The notes under the pieces are model-generated. The model was not told where the DNA came from and did not search any database. It was given only the letters and a program-made list of their open reading frames with translations. Positions 32,393 to 43,349 of a DNA stretch of 64,000 nt are shown in pieces; position 1 is the first letter of the stretch, and every line of letters begins with the position of its first letter. Made by a program: the position numbers and the translations under genes. Origin of the DNA: Archegozetes longisetosus (taxonomy: Eukaryota; Arthropoda; Arachnida; Sarcoptiformes; Trhypochthoniidae); NCBI GenBank assembly GCA_018873245.2, contig JAEMBT020000009.1:15743794-15807793 (forward strand), read 5' to 3'.

Positions 32393-35388
32393 CATTCAGT
32401 TCTAAATGAGTAATGACAATATTCATTGGTGAAACACACATCTCCCTAATACCTAAACTATGCATAAATAAAACGAACAGCTAAGCCAACACTTACCTTA
32501 TGCTAAACGAAGATTCTGTTCTGTTTACTTTTCACAGTCATAGACTGCGCCCCATTGCGTGTCAGTATTTTGTTCAAAACTAACTTTTGACGTAGAGTTT
32601 GGCACTTCAACAGTCTGAACAATCAGAATATTATTGTATACAAGACTAACTCGTAAGTAAAAGTTAATTCAATTTTCTTTAATTGATTGATTTTGAGTGA
32701 AAATTGTAATAATTGTTAGTGTTTAATTCCATGAAAAGTTACTAAACTTGTCAGACTTTGTTCAGTATATTTGCCTAGTTGCACAAATAGACTCTGGTAT
32801 TAGTGATCTTTAAGCTTAAATGACTATTAATTAAAATTAGTTTTTCTGAGAACGATCAGAAGTGTACGAAAAAGTTTATCAACTCTCAATTATTTGTTCA
32901 TTTTATCATTTTCGCACATCCGTAGTCAAGAGCAGGCTATAGCCCCATAGATTTTTGAAGTTTAAGTATAGGTTGGTACTAAAAATTGCTGCAAATCATT
33001 GAAATTTCGTTTATTTGATGCATCGATTGATTGTTTATTGTTAAACATTTAATCAAAAGTTGATGACAAATTCACAGATACTTTAATGAGAGTTAACGTT
33101 TGCCTTAACTAACATCTGAGCATTTGATTGAGTCTTAGCCCTCCCAAAAGCAGTTCAGTGTTTTATCAGAGCTAATTTTACTCAGTTGTAACCTTATAAT
33201 TATCACTTGTGATAACTAAGTTTTTATTAAATGTTTTCAAAACTAAAATCTTATTAATAAATATTTAACTATCAAATCTTATTAATAAACATGGTTATCG
33301 GCCAATTTTGATTTCTACAGAGAGTGGTTTGAGACATTTAATCTCAGTATAAAGTCCACAATTAAAAGAGTTTGGTATGAATTTGAACTTAAACTTTCTA
33401 ACAGTTTTACTACCTTTAGAACATTTAAAGAGTTAGATGAAATGTGAGTTGACATTTGCTGAAACTAATTACATTATAATTTTGGTTATGCTAAAGCAGA
33501 GTTTCTGCAACAATATCATCTGACATACTCTCTAAAAGCTATCCACTATTTAAATCAATGACTCAAGCTTAGATTGATCAAATTCATAGGATCTATATAA
33601 GATTATTATATAGTTTGCCACAAAAGAGTTGGCAAAAATTGATTCATTATTTAAATCTCAATTTAGTATTAGTTATGGCATTTACCAGGTTGCTCATAAT
33701 GATATAATGTGTGTGTGACCACTGTAGTTATAAGTTTAATTGATAAGAAAGAATTATAGTTGGAAAAGAGACTTGAAAATTATTTTGATAGTATTTTAAA
33801 CTAAATCAACACTAATTTATTCAGCCTGAAATGAATGAAATTTAAGACGTTTAAAAATTGATAACCTATTTAATAATATAAAATTAAACCTGAAAACTGT
33901 GAGCGCACTAAATCATGAAATCATATTGCCTGTAGAGTTCGCTCCAATTGCAGTATAAAATTTTCATTCAAACAATTGTAATTATGCCCAGTTTCATGTA
34001 AAATGTTACATAAAATGGATAAAAGAACTATTGAATAATGGTGGGGCTGATTATTTGAAAGTTGAATGTGAGATCTTTCATCGTTTGGGGTTAAAAATAT
34101 TTTGTTATAATATAATAATTTTTAAATATGAGAAAAATGCTACTTTTTGGCAATAATAAAGTTAACCCATATACTCATCTATTAAGCTTATATGAATAAA
34201 AACTTTTGTCAGTTATTTTGTCGCATACCATACTTATTGATTGCTATTATTATATTGCAATTATACTATCGTAACACTCTGATTGTGATTTGTTAGACAC
34301 TAATGATCGAAATAGACTAGTCTAGGCTAGCCTAAGCTCAAGGCTGAGTTAGGCTTAGGTCTGTGATTCTGCTGAGCCTCTATATGGGAATTTAATCAAG
34401 AGTGGTAATTTGATGCTCATACAAATACAATGTTACTAAGCATATACTTAGATAAAGAATTTAATTAAAAAGGATAAATATCTGAGTCATGTACAGCTCG
34501 TTTTTAAATTGAAACGTTACAGTGTCTGCAATGTAATGCAATAATTGAATTATTCCAGTTTAACACTCTTTAGATATAAATGTTAAATTCAATTTGATGT
34601 CTGCTCGGCTCAGTCTCGAGCTTAAGCTCAAGCTCAGGCTCACAGAGTCTAACATTTGATACATCCTTTGTGGCAGTGAACATAGACATTTTAGCCACTG
34701 ATTTGTCCGTTAGAAATGAATGTACAGAGATTGAGGATCATTAGATTCAGGAAAATGAGTCAACAGTAATTAGTTTGCTAGTAATTGAGGCTTGCAAATC
34801 GAAAAGTACTGCTAATAGTTATATTTTATACTCTCTTCAGTATTTGACTCAATGCAAAACTAACCGGATGATTCATTCTTTTTATGTCAGAATTGATAAT
34901 GTTTATCAATAATATAAGCTTTTATTAAAGAAATATTTGATCGATGAATTAATCTATAAAGTAGATAATCTCTTATTTATTGCACACCAAATTAAACAAA
35001 TATTTTCATTCAACAATTGCAACCTAATCCATGAACCAGCTTAACAATTCATTTTCATATAGCCTTTCATTTTAGTACAATTTAGCTTATTTTTCTATTA
35101 TTTTTATCTAACAAATCGTGCATCGTTTTTGATTTTTAGTACAACAATTATTGTCCAAACTATACAATATGTTATCAGATTTTGTATTTACTGCTTTAGA
35201 AACATATTCAAAGAATCTTATAGATATTCAAATGTTTTTTCATGCGCAAGATTAATATAATTTTTTTAAGACTAAATAAATGTTTATAAAAATACATTTT
35301 TTGTGTGGTTAGCATTTAATCTCTAAAAACTCTGATTCAGTTTAGAAAAGCTTTTCTCATGAAGGGCTAGATGAATAAATATTAAGTG
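32393..35388. other. Gene-free stretch, no gene seen
   Basis: About 3 kb of AT-rich sequence with no supported gene. At 34310-34380 and 34600-34650 there are low-complexity strings built from GGCT/AGCTC units (for example AAGCTCAAGCTCAGGCTC) of unclear origin. Confidence 0.4.
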
Positions 35389-35559
35389 CAGTAAACTCTC
35401 TATAATGAGTCGGATACAGTGAACAACTCGTTATAATAAACCTATTTCAAAAATTGTTTAGTTCTCGGACCACTCACGCTATATCCGATATAGTAAACTC
35501 TCGTTATAATCAACCGATTTTCAGTGCATTAGGCTGTTCATTATAACGAGAGGCGACTG
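35389..35559. mobile_element. Pogo/Tigger-like MITE, 171 bp
   Basis: Ends CAGTAAACTCTCTATAATGA and the inverse of CAGTCGCCTCTCGTTATAAT. CAGT followed by a CTC(G/T)xTATAA block is the usual form of pogo/Tigger termini. TA follows the right end, but the left flank is TG, so the TA target duplication has one mutated copy. An internal repeat (AAACTCTCGTTATAATCAAC) lies near 35493. Confidence 0.65.
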
Positions 35560-36184
35560 TACAAGTTAATATCAATTTTATTGCAATCCTAATCGATCAA
35601 AATATTGATTTGCCTTTAAATTTCACTTTGAGCAGAAGTGATACCTTTATTTCGATTTCATATATTAATAGCTTTACTGGGATGATTGGTAATTGAATTG
35701 TTGTGAATCACTGCAAATAAGTTAAGTACTCAGTAGCATTGATATGAAAAGCTTCTTATCCATGAAGAGTAAAGCTAACAGAATTGAAACCTAATTCAAG
35801 ATAAACTGAAACATGCGCAAGATGTGTAGCTATACTTGATCAAATTCTATTTTGACAGTTAGAAGTTTAGTGCAAGTTGAAAACTATCAAATTATGTAAC
35901 AGTAGATACTTTCTGTCATAAGTTTCCAAACATCTTTATTACAAGTGATAATTTATATTAAAAATATCAATACTTTCGAGACTTGAAAGAAAGGATCCGT
36001 ATAACAAGCATTAGTTTATCAAAAGAATTATAAAATATTTACAGTATTACAAAATAGGTGAAGAACGTTTTCATACCTGTGTTAACACTTACCTATAGTT
36101 AAGGTTCTTAATACCACTTTTATTTGCACTCAATATCTGATTTACCTTTTTGATTACTTTGTGATTCATCAAACTGTAAACTAA

Positions 36185-36311
36185 GAGCCGTATTCTGAGT
36201 TCTAGTTTAAGCTCGATCTCTACTCAAGTTAGACTTAAAATACAAATTTCGATAGCATCAAGTCTAGCTCGAGTCGAGATCGAGCTTAAAACAAAACTCA
36301 GAATACAGCTC
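36185..36311. mobile_element. Short palindromic (foldback) element, 127 bp
   Basis: GAGCCGTATTCTGAGTT at the left pairs with AACTCAGAATACAGCTC at the right, and the arms continue with TTTAAGCTCGATCTC and its inverse. Almost the whole element can fold into one hairpin. The target duplication is unclear (TAA left, TAG right). Confidence 0.65.
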
Positions 36312-36588
36312 TAGGTATTGGAAAATCTGAATCAATTTCAATAAGAATCTTAATAATTATAAATAAACGTACTACATAACTAACTCATAATGTAAAAGTA
36401 ATTCATCTATGTTATTTTAAATCATTTTTCTACAACAAGTATGGCATTGACCACTTGCTCGGAAAGGGTTCGGTGCCCACCAGATATTTTTCAATCTCCT
36501 AGTTTTGCATCAATTTGAGAGAAATTTGAATTTAAGTTAAGTTGTAGACCCTTCAAACCTTCAGGCCCAACCAATGCTTAAAGTCCTG

Positions 36589-37224
36589 GGGGGCTATTCT
36601 CGAAGCGATCTTTAAGTTTAAGATCAAGTTTAGTACGATTTTAAGCGATTCTCAAAGCGCTCGTTAATTGAAGATTGAGGCTTAATTTAAAGACAAGTAA
36701 CGATCGAGTTTAGGATTCGTACCAGAATCGCACTACTTATTATTGCACTGATAAAAGTAGAAGACTTAGTGAAAAATCAATGAATAACCTGTAGCGCGAT
36801 TCTGGTACTAATCCTTACTTAATTAAAATATCGATTTTAAAGAACGCTTTATGACCGATCGTTAAGCGACTTAAGTTTTGATTCTCAAAATAAGTCGCTA
36901 AGCGATACTGAAAAGTGCACTTGTACACTTTTAGTTTCAATACAAACTTTGAGACACATATGAATAACAAGAACATTTCCAAATAACATAAACATAAACT
37001 AAAAATGAATTAATATCCAATTATACACTAATTAAGTGTTTGATTTAAAAGTGAAAATATAAACACAGACAATAGTATAGGTTAACGACAAGGTTATGCT
37101 TGTCTTTAAATTATGTCTCGATCTTTAATTAACGAGCGCTTCAAAGCGATTCTCAAGAATCGATCATTACGTAAAATCGTACTAAACTTGATCTTAAACT
37201 TAAAGATCGCTTCGAGAATAGCCC
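36589..37224. mobile_element. Large foldback MITE, 636 bp, CTG target site
   Basis: The arms read GGGCTATTCTCGAAGCGATC then TTTAAGTTTAAGATCAAG at the left and the inverse at the right, with further paired blocks (GCGCTCGTTAATT...; GACAAG...). CTG flanks both sides (36586-36588 and 37225-37227). A second inverted pair (ATTCGTACCAGAATCGC at about 36714 and its inverse at about 36807) lies inside and could be a nested element. Termini are similar to the 127-bp element at 20719. Confidence 0.75.
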
Positions 37225-37227
37225 CTG

Positions 37228-37566
37228 ATCTATAACTTCTGATTTGAAAAATTCTCACTTTTAATCATATCTGAAGTTGAATTATCGATGAATAGTAAAT
37301 ATCATTTATATAGTACAGTCGACAGATAAATGTTGTGTATTTATCAATTCTATAAAGATGAGAAGAGTTCATAATCTTTACGACTAGACAACTCACTCAG
37401 ATTTATGTTAAGATTTATATTCATATTAATCAATGAATATATTCTCAATAATCAGTGATTTGTCAACTTTTCAATCGTTCAACGATATTAAGTGATGTTA
37501 GTGAAAAGGATACGACTTTTGCTATACTAACACTATTATATTGATTAGACTTTGCAATGACTAGCC

Positions 37567-37604
<38 letters not shown>

Positions 37605-39580
37605 GAATTTATGTCTCGCCCCTCTTATCTTATCCAAAAGCATCAGGGATTAATCTGAGATTAATTCGGGATCAATGCATAACGCTTGTAGGTCGATAGC
37701 ACAATCGATTTCAAAATGTTATGTATTCATTTCGGATCAGATGCGTTTTGACAAGACATCAATTATGAAACAATTAGTGAGTCATAGATTGATTAAGACT
37801 AATTCGTAATACTTTGATTAGAAAAGAGTTTTTAAACTATGAAATACTTTTCAAGTTATAAGTGATTTCTCTAATACGGCTAAAAACCTATGATTGAAAA
37901 GTTGCCAACTAGTGATTGACATATTGACATAAAATGGGGGTGAGTTGTTTGGCCGTTTTGTTTAGAAGATCACTTTTATCTTTATGGAATTGATAAGCAA
38001 AGAACATTGTTGTATAGACAGTACTTCATGTTTATAAATAGATCTGTTATGCAAGAAATAACATTATGCTTATAAATGAGGAAACAGTTGTGACTATCGT
38101 AAATACTTTTGAACTTTGAAACTGGTTCAATAGTGAAAATTGACTGCTTCTTAAGCATAAATATGAGTTCGGTATCATAATAGATAAACGAATTAAGTTT
38201 ATGTTGACCAAATTGATAATGACGAAAGCAGTAAGAGTTAAGGCACCCTTCACTAAAGTCTCACTAACTTATGTAAATGTATGTTTTTAAATATGATATT
38301 TTCTTATTTTGTTTAATAAACACTACGAAATGAAGTAAAAATAGATTTTAATTCAAATTAAAAACTATTATATAATAAGTTTTAACGAGAAAAGTATGTT
38401 TTAATTAAAATGAACATGTGTACTCTACTCAGAATTAATATACAACTATATTTCATTTTAAAATAATCCATAAACATTACCCAAGTGATTATATTTTATT
38501 ATTTCTAAATTTAAAAAAAAAATAAAACTAAATAAAACTAAAACAAACTCAGTCATATTGAAAATAAGAGTTAGCATTTTATGAATTTATTGCTCAATAA
38601 AATGCAAAGTCCTTCAGATGAATTGGTAATAATCTTGAGGCAATAGGAAAATGTTATTTTGGTAAGATTACTATGAAATCCCTCCTATTTAGTAAAAGCA
38701 CTATTGCGGTCTTCCATACAATTGATGGTAAAGACGCCGCATTTTTATAACAAACAACGTATAGAAAAGCAGTTCAAATATGAAACCCAAACCGCTTATA
38801 AATAATAAGTAAAAAAGAAGATATAAAGAACGTATTGTATGGATAGTATGAATGCAGAGAATCAGAGGCACACACGAGTTGTGAAAATAACTTAATTTTG
38901 AGTCATTCTAGTGCGGATTGTGAATTCACATTTGATCCATTGTATCAAATATTATGTATTCATACAATTGATTATAGTTATAATAATAAATTGATGTTAA
39001 ATTTATATTAAAAATAATAAATAAATAATAATAATAATAATAAAATTAATATAACTGTTGGGAATGGGACCACAAGAAGAGAGTAATGACTATTCAGTAG
39101 ATGTGGTGGACAGTCAATATATGAATGGAAGAGAAGAAGTGAACTATCGGTCAAAAGTGAGTCCATAGATCTAAATATATTAAAAAAGAAATATGAAAGA
39201 AGGAAGAGAAATAGAAAAATAGTATTATTGACAATAAATAAATGAATTAATAATAAAAATAAATAGTTGGGTGTTGTCTCTAGCACAGAAACGATTAAAT
39301 ATTTATACTAAATGACACATCATTTCATCTATAGTCGATATGATTGATGAATAAATAATAACATATATAGTCTTATCAGTGATATGTTGTAGCTCATCGT
39401 TTGAGATCTTAATTTAATGTCTCTTATGTTGGTTGAGTCGCTTTTGTCAAATAGATTTGATTATAATGTTAGATATGAAGTACACATAGACTTATAATAA
39501 AAGTTTCTTAAAGTAATAACAATTAACAAAATGAAAATTGATTTCTAATACAGAAAAGAGATGAGAAAATAGAGAATAAA
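37228..39580. other. Gene-free stretch upstream of SPTLC2
   Basis: Contains a TTA microsatellite at 37569-37603 and an AAT-rich tract at 39015-39050. A minus-strand frame at 38253-38047 with two hydrophobic segments is discussed among the rejected items. The SPTLC2 promoter must lie at its right end. A three-codon upstream reading frame (ATG at 39559) precedes the SPTLC2 start. Confidence 0.4.
37569..37603. repeat. (TTA)n microsatellite
   Basis: About twelve perfect trinucleotide units. Confidence 0.97.
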
Positions 39581-42477
39581 ATGATAACTAAAGAAGAAGT
39601 ATCATCAAAAAAATTGGTAAAAGAATCTCAGAAAGTGTTAGAAGTGGCAAATGAAGAAGCACCATATCATATCGTACTACTCTGCTATTTAAGTGATCTC
39701 ATTCTCATACTATTTGGATATCTGAGGGACTTTCTAAGAAACACTGGAATAGAGAAGAAAAAGTGTGCCGTTGAAGTTAATAGAGAGGTATGGAATCAAG
39801 TGTTCAATTATTTGTTTAGGAGTATATGTATTCGATAGTAAGTCATCAGTACTATAATGTTTCTAATGATCATAGACTATAATGTGGTGACTGTCACTCA
39901 TGGAGAATCAATAATTAGCTTATTTTATGTATTGTATAAGTACTATATATAAGTGTCTTCAAAATCAATACTAAGAGAGATATTATATAATAATAATAGT
40001 AATATTCTCAACGATTTATAATTATAGGGTTATGTTGGATTATACCAAAGTTTCGAAAGTTTCTATACACGTAATATATATCGTAGAATATGTGATGGTT
40101 GGAATACACCAATCTGTAGTGTTCCCGGGGCTGTCATTCAAGTAGTCGATCGTCAAACTGATGATTTCAATTGGACTTTTAAGTACTAATTTGTTCTTAT
40201 TAAGCATTATTCTTAAGTGTGATTCTCTTATCTTAATCTTATCGACATATTTTCAGTTTAATATATGATAAACTGCTAGGGAAGCTTCTGATAAAACTAA
40301 TAACATATGGTTTTAATTCGCAAATACCTCAATAGATTATTAGCCTTTTAAAGACCAATTGGTAACAAAGTAACTATAATTCATTTAAAAATGAATAGTT
40401 TATAACACCAAAAAATTAACAAATAAATAGAAGTATTAGGGTATTATAAAGTTAGATCCGCAACTATAGCTGATAGGTTCAAATCAAAATTAAAGGGATC
40501 ATCAAACAATAAAGTTTAATTTATTTGTTTATAGTATAACAGTTTTAAAATGTTATCACAAACTCTTATCAATGCATTTTTGTTGTCATACGAGGTTTTG
40601 ATGATATTACTAAGATACTTAAAACTTGACTTTGAGTTATTTTAATGTTTTCCAGCTTTTCAATCAATGGATTGTTATCAAAGTGAAGCATATTTTATTG
40701 CCTGATACAGTTTCTATGAATTTCAAAATAACTACTTACGTATGATTTCTGAACTTTTTCAAACCTATTTCAATGATTACAATTGCAACTTAAATGCACA
40801 AATATTCAATAGTTTCATGAACACTATTTTCATAATGAATGTTTAGCACGAAATCTGGTGAATAATTGACGAATTTATGGGAAGTAGTTAGAAAACGGAC
40901 AGTTTCTATAGTCAAACACTTTTCCTGGTCTATAAATATGTTTTGATAGGTCTTTATTTCTTATATTTACTACTTATTCAACTTTTGTTAAATAAAAAAT
41001 TTTAGACTTGTATATATTTTCAACATTGAAATGTTTTTTAATTTAGATATCCGGGAACAATAACTCGAGCCTTTAATTTTGGTTCTTATAATTACTTGGG
41101 TTTCGCTGAAAATGAAGGCCCAAATGTGGATAAAGTGGAAAACACAATACGTACGTACGGAATAGGAGTCGCAACTACAAGACATGAAATCGGTATGCAT
41201 TTGAATATGGATTTTAGGAATAACTAACTTATAATTCTCTTAATTACTTTTAGGAACACATGCTATGCATAAAGAATTTGAAGCAACTTTGGCAAAGTTT
41301 TTAGGAGTTGAATCGAGTATTGTGTTTGGAATGGGATTCGCCACTAATTCTACAAACATTCCGACACTCGCAGGAAAGGGATGTCTCATTTTAAGTGATG
41401 AGTACAATCACGCGTCACTCATTCTCGGCTGCAGAACGTCAGGCGCTTCAATAGCTGTTTTCCGTCATAACGGTATTTCATTTATAACAAAAATAATTTG
41501 AAACTGACACTAACTTCTCTCTAAATTATCCCAAAGATATGGCTGATCTCGAAAAGAAATTAAGGCAACAAATAGTTAATGGACAGACCAAAACTCGAAG
41601 ACCGTGGAAGAAGATTATTATAATAGTTGAAGGAATCTATAGTATGGAGGGAACAATTATTAATTTACCAGAAGTGATAAAACTGAAGAAGAAATATAAG
41701 TGTTATGTCTATTTGGATGAAGCGCATAGTATTGGCGCCATTGGCCGCACAGGTAGAGGTGTTTGTGACTACTTCGGATGTGATCCAAAAGATATTGATT
41801 TACTAATGGGAACATTCACTAAAAGTTTTGGAGCTGCCGGCGGTTACATTGCTGGTAAAAAGGAGGTAATCGACCACATTAGTACTCATTCTTATAGTGC
41901 TTCTTATAGCACATCAATGGCTCCCTGTATTGCTCAACAGATTATGAGTGTTTTGAATGTTATAATGGGTGCCGATGGAAGTGATGATGGTATTAATCTA
42001 TTTATAAGTAAATTATGAACAGAATTTTGATTTTACTGATTGTTTCAGGACAAAAACGAATAGAAAGACTTTCTCGAAACGCGCGATATTTTCGACGAAG
42101 ACTGAAACAAATGGGTTTCATTCTATACGGAAACGATGACTCGCCAGTTGTGCCAATGATGATCTGCTTCTGCTCTAAAGTCTAGTGAGTGAAGTGATTC
42201 TTAGAATGAGAAATTGGATAGAAAGAAATGAAAAATAATAGAATAATATATTTGATTTAGTGCTTTCGTAAAATTATCGATTCGAAGAGGAATTGGAACA
42301 GTTGGAGCTGCATTTCCAGCAGTTCCACTAACTAAAGGTCGTGTAAGATTTTGTGTATCTGCTTCTCATACAAAGGAAATACTGGACGAGGCATTAGAAG
42401 TGATAAAAGAAATCGGAGATCAGGTGGCCATAAAATATTCACGAACTCCAAAAAGTGATGTAAATATTGTATATTGA
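39581..42477 (+). CDS. SPTLC2: Serine palmitoyltransferase long-chain base subunit 2
   Basis: Seven exons: 39581-39787, 40028-40182, 41047-41192, 41254-41472, 41537-41989, 42049-42184, 42261-42477. All junctions are GT-AG and keep phase, giving 510 residues. The N-terminus has a membrane segment before FGYLRDFLR; then [10 protein letters not shown], the PLP-fold core with NHASLILG, the YLDEAHSIG aspartate/histidine motif and the PLP lysine in [13 protein letters not shown]; the C-terminal part has [10 protein letters not shown] and [18 protein letters not shown]. It is the catalytic partner in the ER enzyme that condenses serine with palmitoyl-CoA, the first step of sphingolipid synthesis, with SPTLC1. 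Intron 2 (864 nt) is much longer than the others. Human SPTLC2 is somewhat longer at both ends. Confidence 0.97.
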
Positions 42478-42659
42478 TTTATAAGTGTTATTAACTCAAG
42501 TCATGAACTGGAGACAGACTTTGAGTAGGTTTTTCTACATTATGTCCAAAATGTCATCACAAACATAGCTATTTATAAAGTATGAGTCACATTATACTTA
42601 AAGATTTTCAATTCCGCCTTGTTTAGCCTTTGATTTGTATAAATATAAACTTATTACAA

Positions 42660-43060
42660 ACTTGAATTCTTTTAATTCTGAATTTGAATTTAATTCAATA
42701 CATGAGTTCTTTAATTCTGAACTTGAATTTAATTCAATACATGAATTCTTTAATTCTGAATTTGAATTTAATTCTATACATGAGTTCTTTAATTCTGAAC
42801 TTGAATTGCTTAATTCTAAATTTGAATTCTCTAATTCTAAGCATGAGTTATTTAATTCTGAACTTGAATTACTTAATTCTAACCTTGAATTCTTTAATTT
42901 CAAACTTGAATTATTTAATTCTAACCTTGAATTTTTAAATTTTAAATTGGAATTATTTAATTCTAACCTTGAATTATTTAATTCTGAATTTGAATTGCTT
43001 AATTCTAAACTTGAATTCTCTAATTCTAAAATTGAATTGTTTGGAGCAAATACAGTGTTG
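42660..43060. repeat. 21-bp minisatellite (AATTC-rich), open in several frames
   Basis: Units of about 21 bp such as TTTAATTCTGAACTTGAAT, partly arranged as 42-bp doublets containing ATACATGAGTTC. As the period is a multiple of three, a 149-codon plus frame (42635-43084, heptads like LELFNSN) and a 101-codon minus frame stay open without selection. It lies between the 3' ends of SPTLC2 and the RhoGAP gene. Confidence 0.9.
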
Positions 43061-43349
43061 ATTAGAAAAGGAATCTTAAGATAATGAAAAACTGAAAGAT
43101 TTTATTGTATTAAGGAGTGTTAGAAAACGAATCAATTTGTATGATATCATTTTTAGACCAATTAAACTTCATTAAATTTATATAAATTTTGTTAGCTTAT
43201 AATCAATCAAAATGTTCTTTTATATTCAAGTGAAATTTGTTCCTATAATGTTATTTGAGCAGAATGTTTAATTAAATAAAGTTGGCCTTCATTTAATTGC
43301 AATCAATTTTAATTATCTTCTCGAAACTTGTAATAAACTGATCAAAATT

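Noticed and set aside
34291-34660. Possible inverted-repeat element with GTTAGAC ends and GGCTC-rich arms
   Set aside because: The apparent pairing comes mostly from simple GGCT/AGCTC composition; ends and target duplication could not be defined.
38047-38253. Minus-strand 68-codon frame with two hydrophobic stretches, possibly a receptor last exon
   Set aside because: Ends like a chemoreceptor tail in topology only; no conserved residues and no clear partner exon were found.
39008-39286. Minus-strand 92-codon hydrophobic frame
   Set aside because: Produced by an AAT-rich tract and low-complexity sequence; no family resemblance.
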